NCBI RefSeq assembly: GCF_000463075.2
Contig: NZ_AVAQ01000012.1
Coordinates: 186,001-250,000 of the forward strand
Reading direction: 5' to 3'
DNA from: Lactiplantibacillus plantarum EGD-AQ4
GTDB taxonomy: Bacteria > Bacillota > Bacilli > Lactobacillales > Lactobacillaceae
DNA length: 64,000 nt
Shown piece by piece: positions 8,859-17,882 of this stretch. The notes beneath the pieces were generated by a model. The model was not told the DNA's origin and made no database searches. It saw only the letters and a program-made list of their open reading frames with translations. The position numbers were made by a program, and so were the translations under genes. Numbering within the stretch: position 1 is the stretch's first letter; every line of letters begins with the position of its first letter.

Positions 8859-9773
8859 ATGAAAATTGCAATGTTAGGTTCACTAGGTCACATCAATCGA
8901 ATCGTCGTTCCCCAACTCATTCAGACCGGGCACGAGGTTACCGTCATTTCGACCAACCCTGAACGTCAGGCCACCATCGAAGCATTAGGCGCTCACGCCG
9001 CCATCGGTACCATGACTGACGGTGACTTTTTGACCAGGACTTTCACGGGCCAAGACGTGGTCTATCTCATGTTATCTGGTAGCACCGGTGACGACTTATT
9101 CAAGAGTGCCGTGACACAAGCGCAGATTTGGAAGCACGCCATCGAGGCTGCCGGCGTGCACAACGTCGTTAATTTGAGTAGTATTGGCGCGGATGCTGGC
9201 GAGGTCGCTGGCTCCCTGCACGCCTATCATTTGATTGAAACTGAATTGCGCCAACTACAACAGGTCAATTTAACCTTTGTCCGGCCAACTGGTTTCTACG
9301 CCAACCTCTTTAGCAATCTTGCGACGATTAAAGCCGACCACGCGATTTATAGCAACATCCCCGCGGACATACCACAAAAATACGTCGCCCCTGAAGACAT
9401 TGCCCGCGTCGTCTTGCCACTACTCACGGCGGCCCCAGCTGGCGTGACCGTCAAATACGCCTTCAGTGACACGTTTACCGGTGACCAATTCGTGGCTGAC
9501 TTACGAGAAGCCCTCAACATGCCTGATCTGCGATGGGTCCAAATCAGTGATGCCCAATATCAAGCTAACTTGACGAACCATGGTGTTTCCGCCCACATTG
9601 CCCAGGCACTCGTTCAAACTAGCCGCTATCAACGTGATCCAGATGGGTTGTACGCAGACTTGAACGCGACCCACACCATTCCCGGTCAAGTCGTATTAGC
9701 TGACTTTGTACGTACATTTGTGGTAGCGTACAATAGTGAAGGCGGTTACCATTCGAATACCATCGCTGATTAA
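8859..9773 (+). CDS. NmrA-like NAD(P)-binding reductase
   Basis: A 304-residue atypical short-chain dehydrogenase of the NmrA/QOR2 type. The N terminus 'MKIAMLGSLGHINRIVVPQLIQTGHEVTVIST' is a Rossmann start with the glycine-rich turn altered to GSLGHI, and 'VVNLSSIGAD' and 'FVRPTGFYANL' follow the family. No YxxxK catalytic pair is obvious, as is common in NmrA-type proteins, some of which act as redox sensors, others as quinone reductases. GTGAGG precedes the ATG. The aldehyde dehydrogenase gene starts 37 bases after its stop, so the two probably form one TetR-controlled operon handling reactive carbonyl or quinone compounds (inference). Confidence 0.85.
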   Translation: MKIAMLGSLGHINRIVVPQLIQTGHEVTVISTNPERQATIEALGAHAAIGTMTDGDFLTRTFTGQDVVYLMLSGSTGDDLFKSAVTQAQIWKHAIEAAGVHNVVNLSSIGADAGEVAGSLHAYHLIETELRQLQQVNLTFVRPTGFYANLFSNLATIKADHAIYSNIPADIPQKYVAPEDIARVVLPLLTAAPAGVTVKYAFSDTFTGDQFVADLREALNMPDLRWVQISDAQYQANLTNHGVSAHIAQALVQTSRYQRDPDGLYADLNATHTIPGQVVLADFVRTFVVAYNSEGGYHSNTIAD

Positions 9774-9810
9774 CCGCTTACAAAATCAATCCACTTAGGA
9801 GGAAATTTTT

Positions 9811-11223
9811 ATGGCTTATCAAACAACCAATCCTTATACCAATGAAGTCGTTAAGACGTACGATAACGCGACCGCTGACCAAATCGAACAGGCGCTGGCA
9901 ACCGGCCATGCCCTCTACAAGCAGTGGCGGCAAGAACCCGTCGCCTCGCGCGCAGCCACCCTCCACAAAATTGCGGCTAGTCTGCGTGAACACAAAGACG
10001 AACTCGCTAAAATCGCGACGATCGACATGGGTAAACTATTAACGGAATCCCAAGGCGAAGTTGAACTCTGTGCCATGATTGCCGATTACTACGCAGACCA
10101 CGGGGCAGAATTATTAGCGCCAACCCCAATCAGTACCATCGCAACCGGCGACGCTGAAATTGAGAAACAAGCCACTGGGGTCCTGATGTTAGTGGAACCA
10201 TGGAACTTCCCTTACTATCAAATCATGCGGGTGTTTGCCCCGAACTTTATGGTCGGTAACCCAATGATTTTGAAGCACGCTTCCAACACGCCTGGTTCCG
10301 CAGCTGCGTTTGAAAAAATCGTCAACGAAGCCGGCGCTCCCGCTGGTAGTCTGACCAACCTCTTCCTCAACTACGATCAGGTCAGTGATATCATCGCCGA
10401 CCCACGGATTCAAGGGGTCGCCCTCACCGGGTCCAAACGTGGTGGTCAAGCTGTTGCCAAAGCAGCTGGCGCCAACCTCAAGAAGAGCTCGATGGAACTA
10501 GGTGGTTCTGATGCGTTCGTTGTGCTGGCGGATGCGGATGTTGACGAAGCAGTCAACTTGGCTTGGCGTGTGCGGCTCTATAACGCCGGCCAAGTCTGCA
10601 CGTCATCCAAACGCTTTATCGTCGCCGCAGACATTTACGATGCCTTTGTTGCCAAGCTCAAAGAACGGTTTGAAAAGATGGTACCGGGCGACCCAATGGA
10701 TCCAAAGACGACCTTAGCGCCAATGAACTCCAAGCGCGCTAAGGAAAAGCTGCAAGATCAAGTTGACCGGGCCGTTGAGGGCGGCGCAACCGTGGTCTAT
10801 GGCAATCAACCTATCGACCTGCCTGGTCAGTTCTTCCAACCAACGATTTTGACGGATATTGACCAGGATAACCCACTCTTCTATGAAGAAATGTTTGGTC
10901 CCGTAGCACAAGTCTTCAAGGTCGACTCCGAACAAGCTGCCATTGACCTCGCTAACAACTCTGAATTAGGCTTAGGCGGCATCGTCTTCGCTGGTACCGC
11001 TGCTCACGGCAAGCAGGTCGCTCAACAAATCGAGACTGGGATGGTCTTCGTGAACACCTTCCTCAGTTCACTACCAGAACTACCATTTGGTGGTGTCAAA
11101 GGTTCCGGTTACGGCCGCGAACTCAGCAGCCTCGGCTTGAACGCCTTCGTTAACGAAAAACTAGTCGTGACTGCACAGAAGCCGGACTATGATAATGGCG
11201 CTGGCGGTTTGGTTGTCTTATAG
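9811..11223 (+). CDS. NAD(P)+-dependent aldehyde / succinate-semialdehyde dehydrogenase
   Basis: A 470-residue aldehyde dehydrogenase that oxidises an aldehyde to its acid. Seen: 'VEPWNFPYYQ' cofactor-site start, 'GNPMILKHASNTP', 'ALTGSKRGG' cofactor loop, general base Glu in 'MELGGSDAFVVL' (~228) and the nucleophile Cys in 'NAGQVCTSSKRF' (~262), 'EEMFGPV' and 'LPFGGVKGSGYGRE' near the end. The Cys context and size fit the succinate-semialdehyde dehydrogenase (GabD-like) branch of the superfamily; the true substrate is uncertain. AGGAGG lies before the ATG. It appears to be co-transcribed with the NmrA-like gene just upstream and is followed by a strong terminator. Confidence 0.92.
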   Translation: MAYQTTNPYTNEVVKTYDNATADQIEQALATGHALYKQWRQEPVASRAATLHKIAASLREHKDELAKIATIDMGKLLTESQGEVELCAMIADYYADHGAELLAPTPISTIATGDAEIEKQATGVLMLVEPWNFPYYQIMRVFAPNFMVGNPMILKHASNTPGSAAAFEKIVNEAGAPAGSLTNLFLNYDQVSDIIADPRIQGVALTGSKRGGQAVAKAAGANLKKSSMELGGSDAFVVLADADVDEAVNLAWRVRLYNAGQVCTSSKRFIVAADIYDAFVAKLKERFEKMVPGDPMDPKTTLAPMNSKRAKEKLQDQVDRAVEGGATVVYGNQPIDLPGQFFQPTILTDIDQDNPLFYEEMFGPVAQVFKVDSEQAAIDLANNSELGLGGIVFAGTAAHGKQVAQQIETGMVFVNTFLSSLPELPFGGVKGSGYGRELSSLGLNAFVNEKLVVTAQKPDYDNGAGGLVVL

Positions 11224-11291
11224 ACACAAATTCGAGTTAAGCGATTGCCGGTCATGGATCGGTTGAAACTCATTCATGAAATTATCGTGGA

Positions 11292-11347
11292 GACACAAAA
11301 AAGGTTTTGATTTCACACTTGGTGATTTCAAAACCTTTTTTGGTGTC
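11292..11347 (+). terminator. Hairpin terminator after the ALDH gene
   Basis: GACAC-AAAAAAGGTTTTGA ... TTCAAAACCTTTTTT-GGTGTC: a long AT-rich stem with T6. It ends the reductase-ALDH unit. Confidence 0.8.
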
Positions 11348-11492
11348 CCCATTTTTCGCAAAGCCATGACCGCCACTATTAGCCCCCACTTTTGTTTGCT
11401 AGCAGGGTTGCGACACCCGTTTCAATAGATTCGCTCAAGACATTGCCAACTCATTTCTCCACTTCGTAATCATGAGCGTTCTGACCTTGATT

Positions 11493-11969
11493 TCAGTTAA
11501 ACTTTTCCAGTCGATACAGTTGTTCGTCATCCAAAGCTGAATTACCGTTCTTGAACTGATAGCCCATCTTCTGATAGAATCCGAGCCCGGTAATCGACGC
11601 CGGAATTTCAATCCGCTTGGCGCGCGTGAAATAAGGATCCTGTTCCAACGTTTCAATCAACTTGCGACCAATACCTTGACCCTGGTATCCGGGTGCAACA
11701 AAGATATTGAACAAGCTACTCTCCACTTCGCTACCCCAGTACGGTCCAATTGACCCGACCGCCACAATTTGGTGTGTCTGTCCATCGAGCAGGACGTAGC
11801 AATGAAAATACCGTGCCCGTGCGATCAAATCTTGAGCAGTTAGCTGTTTCAGTTCCTTTTCAATATAATCCTGCGAATAGTCCTTAGCATTCGTGGTCCG
11901 CATGGTATTTGCCACCAACTTTGCGACTTCATCCGCATCCGTTTGCTCAAATCGACGTGCTGTAATCAT
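11493..11969 (-). CDS. GNAT-family N-acetyltransferase
   Basis: A 158-residue acetyl-CoA-dependent acetyltransferase. The acetyl-CoA site is seen in 'NIFVAPGYQGQGIGRKLIETLE' (Q/RxxGxG/A pattern) and the closing strand in 'LGFYQKMGYQF'. The acceptor substrate cannot be told. The ATG at 11969 follows GGAGTGG; a GTG three codons earlier lies within that ribosome site and is rejected. It is a single-gene unit. Confidence 0.88.
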   Translation of the reverse strand: MITARRFEQTDADEVAKLVANTMRTTNAKDYSQDYIEKELKQLTAQDLIARARYFHCYVLLDGQTHQIVAVGSIGPYWGSEVESSLFNIFVAPGYQGQGIGRKLIETLEQDPYFTRAKRIEIPASITGLGFYQKMGYQFKNGNSALDDEQLYRLEKFN

Positions 11970-12085
11970 GTGAACCACTCCTATCTCAATTATTCATCAA
12001 CCGACTCAGGCATCCTGAATCCATGGCAATCATCCATAAACTTATGGTTAATCATAGTCGTTCGTCACCAGTTTGTCGACCTACG

Positions 12086-12122
12086 CAAAAAAAGAACCCA
12101 ACTCACAATCGAATTGGATTCT
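12086..12122 (-). terminator. Terminator of the muramidase gene
   Basis: On the minus strand, arms AGAATCCAATTC and GAGTTGGGTTCT pair with two G-U wobbles and run straight into seven T. It lies 29 bases beyond the stop codon. Confidence 0.75.
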
Positions 12123-12150
12123 CTCGAATTTAACGTCGACTCAAACTAGC

Positions 12151-14850
12151 TTAGTCAACCACTGCAGTGTAGTGGTAAGCGCCAGAGTTTGAAACGTATT
12201 TCAGCCATTGATACCCATCAGCGGAAACTTTGCCGATGTAGTAGACTGATTCGCCAGTGTAGTATTGGCCAACGACTGAAGCACTCAAACTAGGGGCAGT
12301 CCGGATGTTGGTCGTCGTCTTGAACGTGTAAGTTCCAGTGGCGCTAGTTGCTTTGGCAGCACTAGTCGTCGTTGCGGCCCCACCACTGATCTTAACGTAG
12401 TGTTGGGCGCCACTGTAACTCGTGTAACGAAGCCAAGTCTGGCCATTAGCCGTTACTTTGGCGTTGTAGTTGACCGTATTGCCTTTGTAATACGTGCCGA
12501 CCGTGCTTGCGCTGTCACTTGCGGATGACTTGATGGTCGTGGTCTTCGTAAACTTGTACGTGCCACTTTGAGCGACCGTCTTGGCACTCGTTGACGTTGA
12601 CTTGTTGGTGCTTGTCGTGGTTGCGGCAGCGCCACTGATTTTAACGTAGTGTTGGGTACCACTGTAACTTAAGTAACGTAACCAAGTTTGACCGTTCTTC
12701 GTGATCTTCGCATTGTAATAAACGGTGTCGCCCTTGTAGTAGTTGCCTAAGGTCTTAGCGGAATCACTCGTTGAGCCCTTGATGGCCGTCGTCTTGGTGA
12801 ACTTGTAAGCACCAGATTCAACCTTTGTGACCGTCTTGCTTGAACTTGAATTCGTGCTCTTATTAGGCGTTGTCGTCTTAGCGGCAGAACTAATTTTGAC
12901 ATAGTGTTGTGCACCACTGTAGCTCAAGTACCGGAGCCAAGTTTCACCATTCTTAGTCACTTTGGCGTTGTAGTAAACCGTGTTGCCCTTGTAGTAGTTG
13001 CCTAGGGTCTTGGCTGAATCATTAGCTGAACCCTTGATGGCCGTCGTCTTAGTAAACTTGTACGTGCCAGTTTCGGCTTTCGTGACCGTCTTGTTTGAAC
13101 TCGTGCTCGTGCTTGGCTTCGTGGTCTTAGCGGCACTACTGATCTTGACGTAGTGTTCAGCGCCACTATAGCTTAAGTACCGAAGCCAAGTTTCGCCCTT
13201 CGTCGTTACTTTGGCATTGTAGTAAACCCGGTTGCCCTTGCTGTAAGTACCGACCGTCTTGGCAGAATCGCTAGCCGCGCTCTTGATGGCCGTGTTTTTG
13301 GTAAAGGTATACCAACCAGAAGCCTTCTTAACCGTGGTTGTGTTGGTTGAGGTGCTGGTATTGGTATTGCTGCTAGTTGATGAACTCGTATTATTGTTCG
13401 TCGTCGTTGAACTCGTATCCGTCGACGTATTGCTCGTGACCGTATCGTCGCTGGCCGTCGTCGTAACGAACGTGTTCGTGCCGGCACTGTCTTCAGTTAA
13501 GCCATTGTAGTCGATGCTGACATCAATGTAACCGGTGTAGTCAGAACCAGATGGTAATAATGCGGTGTCGGAGAACTGCCATGCCCCGTCACCAGTGTTC
13601 CACAAGTTGTTAGCGGAAGGCGTGTATGGATATTGTGCCCGCCAAACGCGTGAAGTCCCAACAGTTCTAATAACGGCATCCCGATATAAGTACGTGTTTG
13701 AAGTATAAACACCATGGTTCGTGTAACCATATGAATTTAACGTTGACCAGAACGCATTCAAGTTAGCTTCGGCATTGACCGTGTACGTTGAGCTATCTTC
13801 CATATCAGCGAATAATAGCACTTTAGTTGAAACGTTGTGCTTAACTAAGAAACTAGCCATGTTGGTTGCTTCTGACTTAGCTTCGGTCGACGTATTGAAG
13901 GTTGCATAGTGATAGAAGTCAACGTTCAAACCAGCTTTGTTCGCCATCTTAGCCTGATTTAATGCGGCTGGATTGGTATAACTGTCTCCTTCAGTGGACT
14001 TGACGATGACCGTCTTAACGCCCGCTGCTTTTAACTTATTGTAATCAGCTTGCGTCATTGCGCTTTGATATGAGGCAACATCGACAACATCAACCCGTGA
14101 ACGTGTAGTATCCCCGATTGTCCAAACGTCGGTCGTCGTGGTTGCGGCAGTATAAGCAACGGCAGCAACTTTAGCAGTCGTCTTCTTAGTCGTGGTTGCA
14201 GCGCTGCTTACCGTGCTAGATGCTGCAACAGCTTTAACGGCTGCCGTGCTAGAAGCGACGCTGGTTGCGGTGCTGCTGGCAACACTCGTAGCTTGGCTGC
14301 TGGCCGTACTTGAAGCTTGGCTAGTTGCGGCGCTAGAAGCCTGAGTTGCAGCCGTGCTGGTTGCGGCACTTGAAGCTTTAGTTGCAGCCGTGCTGGTTGC
14401 TTGGCTAGTGGCTTGACTCGTGGCCGTTGAAGAAGCACTAGTGGCAGTCTTCGTTGATGATTCTGATGAAGCGGCCGTGCTCGTTGCTGAACTGGTAACG
14501 GCACTTGAAGAAGCTGCTGAAGCTTGAGCAGTCGTCTTGGTCGTTGCGGCACTAGTGGCTTGCGTCGTTGTCGTTGATGACGCATTCGTCGCTTTGGTCG
14601 TGGCATCACTAGCAGCGGCACTCGTTGCGGCACTTGAAGCCGTGCTGGTTGCTGAGCTAGAGCTGTCACTAGTCGTCTTGGCACTAGCTACTGGCGTTGC
14701 GTCGGCATGGACATTGGTGCTGCTAACCACGGACCCACCCAAAAATGAGAAGAAGGTTAAACCGGCAACAAGCCAAAGTTTGCCTGACTTGTAAAGCTTA
14801 AAACGTTGCGATTGACTAACATCAATCGGGTTCTGAGATTTGAAATTCAT
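12151..14850 (-). CDS. Secreted GH25 muramidase with five SH3b repeats
   Basis: An 899-residue secreted wall hydrolase. Seen: a KxYKxGKxW-type signal peptide ('FKLYKSGKLWLVAGL', residues ~17-50), a very Ala/Ser/Thr-rich region (~50-240) like the glycosylated AST domains of L. plantarum autolysins, a GH25 lysozyme domain (~248-450) with the start 'RVDVVDVASYQ' and the acidic 'FADMEDSS' pair expected for catalysis, a Ser/Thr/Asn linker, and five SH3b-like repeats of ~70 residues to the end, which bind the wall. GH25 enzymes cut between N-acetylmuramic acid and N-acetylglucosamine. No transmembrane or LPxTG anchor is present. AAGGGTG precedes the ATG. Probably an autolysin for growth, separation or wall turnover. 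Confidence 0.93.
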   Translation of the reverse strand: MNFKSQNPIDVSQSQRFKLYKSGKLWLVAGLTFFSFLGGSVVSSTNVHADATPVASAKTTSDSSSSATSTASSAATSAAASDATTKATNASSTTTTQATSAATTKTTAQASAASSSAVTSSATSTAASSESSTKTATSASSTATSQATSQATSTAATKASSAATSTAATQASSAATSQASSTASSQATSVASSTATSVASSTAAVKAVAASSTVSSAATTTKKTTAKVAAVAYTAATTTTDVWTIGDTTRSRVDVVDVASYQSAMTQADYNKLKAAGVKTVIVKSTEGDSYTNPAALNQAKMANKAGLNVDFYHYATFNTSTEAKSEATNMASFLVKHNVSTKVLLFADMEDSSTYTVNAEANLNAFWSTLNSYGYTNHGVYTSNTYLYRDAVIRTVGTSRVWRAQYPYTPSANNLWNTGDGAWQFSDTALLPSGSDYTGYIDVSIDYNGLTEDSAGTNTFVTTTASDDTVTSNTSTDTSSTTTNNNTSSSTSSNTNTSTSTNTTTVKKASGWYTFTKNTAIKSAASDSAKTVGTYSKGNRVYYNAKVTTKGETWLRYLSYSGAEHYVKISSAAKTTKPSTSTSSNKTVTKAETGTYKFTKTTAIKGSANDSAKTLGNYYKGNTVYYNAKVTKNGETWLRYLSYSGAQHYVKISSAAKTTTPNKSTNSSSSKTVTKVESGAYKFTKTTAIKGSTSDSAKTLGNYYKGDTVYYNAKITKNGQTWLRYLSYSGTQHYVKISGAAATTTSTNKSTSTSAKTVAQSGTYKFTKTTTIKSSASDSASTVGTYYKGNTVNYNAKVTANGQTWLRYTSYSGAQHYVKISGGAATTTSAAKATSATGTYTFKTTTNIRTAPSLSASVVGQYYTGESVYYIGKVSADGYQWLKYVSNSGAYHYTAVVD

Positions 14851-15125
14851 ATAAACACCCTTTTTTTATTTACTTATAGCAACTTTATTATAAGGTTTAC
14901 ATTCTCCTCACCGCAAGCTAATTCAACACAATAATTGCTTTTTTTGACAATTATTTTTTGATATTAGTCATATACAGGGTTTATATTGCGTTTATTCATT
15001 TAATCGCTTAATAATCATTAGTGGCGCCGCTTTATTCTGGCACCATTCTCTTCTATAATAAAAAGGAATTCTAATTGTATTTGTAGTTATTGTTTATCTC
15101 AATCGACTAAAGGAGTGTCCATTTC

Positions 15126-15410
15126 ATGCCAGATTATCGTTTCGAAGCCCAAATTCAAGCCGCCACGATTGGTAAGGGTGGCGCCTACGTGGCTTGTCCG
15201 TTTGATATCCGCGCTGTCTTTGGTAAGGGTCGACTAAAAGTCCACGCAACCTTTGATGACGTACCTTACGATGGGTCAATCGTCAACATGGGCGTGAAGA
15301 ATTCCGACGGCAGCATCTGCTACATCCTCGGCATGCGCAAAGCTATCCGTCAGACGCTCCACAAAGAAATTGGCGATACCGTGACGGTCACAATCAATCC
15401 AATTAGTTAA
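15126..15410 (+). CDS. DUF1905 family protein
   Basis: A 94-residue beta-rich protein matching DUF1905 ('FEAQIQAATIGKGGAYVACPFDIRAVFGKGRLKVHATFDDVPYDGSIVNM' in pieces, ending 'GDTVTVTINP'). The family has no established function; many members are fused to bacteriocin-protection (YdeI/OmpD-like) domains, which are absent here. AAAGGAGTG gives a clear start. It is a monocistronic unit closed by a bidirectional terminator. Confidence 0.85.
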   Translation: MPDYRFEAQIQAATIGKGGAYVACPFDIRAVFGKGRLKVHATFDDVPYDGSIVNMGVKNSDGSICYILGMRKAIRQTLHKEIGDTVTVTINPIS

Positions 15411-15493
15411 CCTGATTCATTAGTTAATACAGGACACCGATTAGTTGGATGGTTCAATATTATTCTCATCAAATTAACATTTGGCGAAAGTTC

Positions 15494-15538
15494 AAAAATA
15501 CCGGTACTAGCAAAACAACTGCTAATACCGGTATTTTA
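15494..15538 (+). terminator. Bidirectional terminator
   Basis: AAAATACCGGTA and TACCGGTATTTT arms with an inner TAGC/GCTA pair, between the convergent DUF1905 and HxlR genes. Confidence 0.75.
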
Positions 15539-15582
15539 GTGGCTGTGATGAAGCTACACTGCTTGCGTTTATCAACATCGCC

Positions 15583-15948
15583 CTACTCATCACACAAGGA
15601 CCGTTCAATCAGTGCTGGATCGACATGCTGGTCGCCCCAGGTACAGATGGCGTCCAAGATGGGAATCAGGCTAGTTCCCTTATCTGTCAGCTCATATTCG
15701 ACGTGCGGTTGCGTCGTTTCGAAATCATGGCGTTTAATCAACTCGTCGCGCTCTAGTTCCTTCAACTGACTAGCCAGCGTTTTGTGTGATACCGCTTGAA
15801 TGTGGTGTTGCAAGTCCGCAAAGCGACTAACATGTACTTCTGCTAATTCAAACAAAATCATGATCTTCCACTTACCACGAATCATCTGCATCGTCGCATC
15901 AAACTCATTGCGGTAGCGTGGCTGCTTGTTTTCTGGTTCAGTGACCAT
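15583..15948 (-). CDS. HxlR-family transcriptional regulator
   Basis: A 121-residue winged-helix regulator: 'MQMIRGKWKIMILFEL', 'RFADLQHHIQAVSHKTLASQLKELERDELI' and 'PHVEYELTDKGTSLIPILDAICTWGDQH'. The core repeats the pattern of the HxlR protein at 3000-3362, but the two are distinct. AGGAG lies 8 bases before the ATG. It is divergent from an SDR gene at 16082 and the gap has dyads of the same TACTT type as the other HxlR locus, so it probably represses that SDR. Confidence 0.9.
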   Translation of the reverse strand: MVTEPENKQPRYRNEFDATMQMIRGKWKIMILFELAEVHVSRFADLQHHIQAVSHKTLASQLKELERDELIKRHDFETTQPHVEYELTDKGTSLIPILDAICTWGDQHVDPALIERSLCDE

Positions 15949-15985
15949 TATCGAGACTCCTATCTGATTAATTGGTAGTTACCTA

Positions 15986-16027
15986 AAAGTGCGTACTTGT
16001 GGGGATTAATCCTGACAAGTATACTTG
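15986..16027 (+). promoter_or_regulatory. SDR promoter with HxlR-type operators
   Basis: Promoter TTGTGG (15997-16002), 17-bp spacer, TATACT (16020-16025). Inverted arms TACTTGT (15994-16000) and ACAAGTA (16015-16021), and a perfect 12-bp palindrome CAAGTATACTTG (16016-16027) over the -10. The 15-mer at 15986-16000 nearly repeats the one at 3410-3424. Confidence 0.6.
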
Positions 16028-16081
16028 AAAACGTTGAAATTTGAAAGACAGTCAAAATCAAAATTACGGAGGAAACAATTC

Positions 16082-16810
16082 ATGAAACCATTAGTCGTTA
16101 TCACTGGTGCCAGTTCAGGCTTTGGGGCCGAAATCGCGAAACAATTTGCGGCGGACGGTTACCCTATGTTGCTGTTAGGTCGGCGGCGTGAAAAGCTCGC
16201 TACTTTGGCAGCCAACTTTGAAAATGCCTTAATCGATACGGTCGACGTCACTAATTATGACCAGTTCGAAGCCGCGATTCGGCGTGCCGAGGCGAAATAC
16301 GGCAAAACGGATTTACTGGTAAACAACGCGGGGCTGATGTTACTTGGTAACGTTCAGAATCAAGACCCACAAGAATGGCAAACGATGCTGAACACGAACG
16401 TGATGGGCGTTTTAAATGGCACTAAAATTGTGCTGAATGACATGCGCGAACGGGAACACGGCACGATTTTAAACATGTCGTCCCTAGCTGGTAAGAAGAC
16501 ATTCGTCAACCACGCCGCTTACGTTGCGTCTAAGTTCGGCGTTCATGGCCTATCCGAAACCTTGCGTGAAGAAAATGCCCCCAAGAATGTGCGGGTCATG
16601 TTAGTCGCACCGGGCGCTGCCGAAACTGAACTACTGACCCACGTCACTAGCCAATCGGCATTATCAGATTACGAAGCCTGGAAAAAATCCATGGGTGGCT
16701 TGACGTTGAATCCCAAACACGTCGCCGAAACGGTCAAATTCATGTATGACATGCCTCAAAATGTCAACATTCGTGAAGTTGATATTGCGGCTACGGCTCA
16801 AGACGCTTAA
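16082..16810 (+). CDS. Short-chain dehydrogenase/reductase
   Basis: A 242-residue classical SDR. Seen: cofactor motif 'ITGASSGFGAE', 'LVNNAG', 'NTNVMGVLNGT', Ser in 'LNMSSLAG' and catalytic Tyr/Lys in 'YVASKFG'. The substrate is unknown; NADP(H) use is likely from the basic 'GRRREK' after strand 2. GGAGG precedes the ATG at 16082; the open frame extends 19 codons upstream into the promoter and is not used. It is divergent from an HxlR gene and is likely its target. It resembles the SDR at 26732-27478. Confidence 0.9.
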   Translation: MKPLVVITGASSGFGAEIAKQFAADGYPMLLLGRRREKLATLAANFENALIDTVDVTNYDQFEAAIRRAEAKYGKTDLLVNNAGLMLLGNVQNQDPQEWQTMLNTNVMGVLNGTKIVLNDMREREHGTILNMSSLAGKKTFVNHAAYVASKFGVHGLSETLREENAPKNVRVMLVAPGAAETELLTHVTSQSALSDYEAWKKSMGGLTLNPKHVAETVKFMYDMPQNVNIREVDIAATAQDA

Positions 16811-16856
16811 AGCTTTCAACTAGCGGATTTACTGCAATCATCGCTGTTCAGCTGGT

Positions 16857-17000
16857 GTTACTACGAATAGTTGACAGCACGTTTCACTACGAATAGTTGA
16901 CCAGCACGGTTTTCCACAATCAGTTGACCGGTACGTCTTACTGCCATCAATCGGCCAAATTGCGTTACCACGCTCAGCATTCGACCAGCCGGTGTTAATA
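16857..17000. repeat. Degenerate minisatellite, 26-30 bp period
   Basis: ACTACGAATAGTTGAC occurs at 16860 and 16886, followed by CAGCACG or similar; three more diverged units follow at about 16915, 16942 and 16970 (CAGTTGACCGGTACG, CATTCGACCAGCCGG). This is the main content of the 377-base gap after the SDR gene, besides a hairpin at 17069. No coding or known function is visible. Confidence 0.5.
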
Positions 17001-17068
17001 TCCGACTAGCTCCTTGACCACGCGGGCAACAGACACGGCGGCCGTCCCTACTATAACTCGTATTAACT

Positions 17069-17113
17069 ATAATCACCTTGAGCAATTGTGGATCACTGGC
17101 TCAAGGTGATTAT
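17069..17113 (-). terminator. Perfect 15-bp hairpin
   Basis: ATAATCACCTTGAGC and GCTCAAGGTGATTAT around a 15-base loop. The T tail is weak on both strands, yet its place 75 bases after the TetR stop suggests a terminator for one or both convergent units. Confidence 0.5.
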
Positions 17114-17187
17114 TTGTGTCCTGTCAAAATCAGAACGCTAGCTTAAAATCAGTTTTTTCGTACCGCATTCATCCGCAGTCCACAGCA

Positions 17188-17760
17188 CTACGCCTCCTTA
17201 GCAGCCTTAACCAACGCCTCCATCGTGCTGTTCTGCAGCGTTGCCAACAAGTCATGAATCGTGGTCAGTGATTCCGTTTGACCATTCAGTAGCCATTCTC
17301 GCCAAATCGCATAAACGCCGGCACTCATGAATTTAGTCCAATAGTTCAATTGAACGGCCGTTAAGCCAGCCTCCGCCATCGTCGTTTGGTAAAAAGTGGT
17401 CATGTTGTCATCAAATAATTGTTGAATGATGCTTTCAAAGCCCCGTTGTGCCGCTAATTGCAGGGTCGGTGCAAAATCACTAAAAAATTGGCCCATCGCA
17501 ACCAGCTTCTGTTCAGCGGGAACGTGTTGTAAGACGTCCTGAAACCGGGCCGCAATCGCAGGTGCAAAATAGGCCGTTAAAAGATCTGCGAGCGTTGAAA
17601 AGTTGCGGTAAAAAGCCATTCGACTGACACCCGCACGTTTGACCACTTGCGTCACCGTGATCGTGTCTAAATCGTGAGTCCGCAATAATTGCAGTAAAGC
17701 GGTGGTGAGGTACGTTTGCGAGTCCTTTTTAATTGCTTGCGCGTGATTGGTCGCTGCCAT
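17188..17760 (-). CDS. TetR/AcrR-family regulator
   Basis: A 190-residue regulator with the HTH 'HDLDTITVTQVVKRAGVSRMAFYRNFSTLADLLTAYF'. The RMAFYRNF recognition helix and the C-terminal pattern with '...WREWLLNGQTES' fit the TetR subgroup with a TetR_C_33/DhaS-like C domain in Firmicutes. GGAGGAAT precedes the ATG. It is divergent from the reductase at 17883 and likely regulates it; GTTACA-ag-TGTAAC lies between them. Confidence 0.9.
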   Translation of the reverse strand: MAATNHAQAIKKDSQTYLTTALLQLLRTHDLDTITVTQVVKRAGVSRMAFYRNFSTLADLLTAYFAPAIAARFQDVLQHVPAEQKLVAMGQFFSDFAPTLQLAAQRGFESIIQQLFDDNMTTFYQTTMAEAGLTAVQLNYWTKFMSAGVYAIWREWLLNGQTESLTTIHDLLATLQNSTMEALVKAAKEA

Positions 17761-17799
17761 AACAATTCCTCCATTCTGTCACAGATGCCCGTGATTACC

Positions 17800-17854
17800 T
17801 TGTATTCGATATGGGTCCATTGTAAGATACTGGCACAGACGTTACAAGTGTAAC
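17800..17854 (+). promoter_or_regulatory. Reductase promoter and candidate TetR operator
   Basis: TTGTAT (17800-17805), 17-bp spacer, TAAGAT (17823-17828), then a dyad GTTACA-AG-TGTAAC (17841-17854) just past the expected transcript start, a usual place for a TetR-type operator. Confidence 0.45.
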
Positions 17855-17882
17855 AGTTAAAAGCAAATTTGGAGGCATTCTC

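Noticed and set aside
14208-14684. Long alternative frames across the Ala/Ser/Thr-rich part of the muramidase
   Set aside because: Low-complexity coding leaves other frames open; the products are Arg/Pro/Leu-rich nonsense without start sites. The same holds for 34066-34603, 36378-36911 and 46397-46934.
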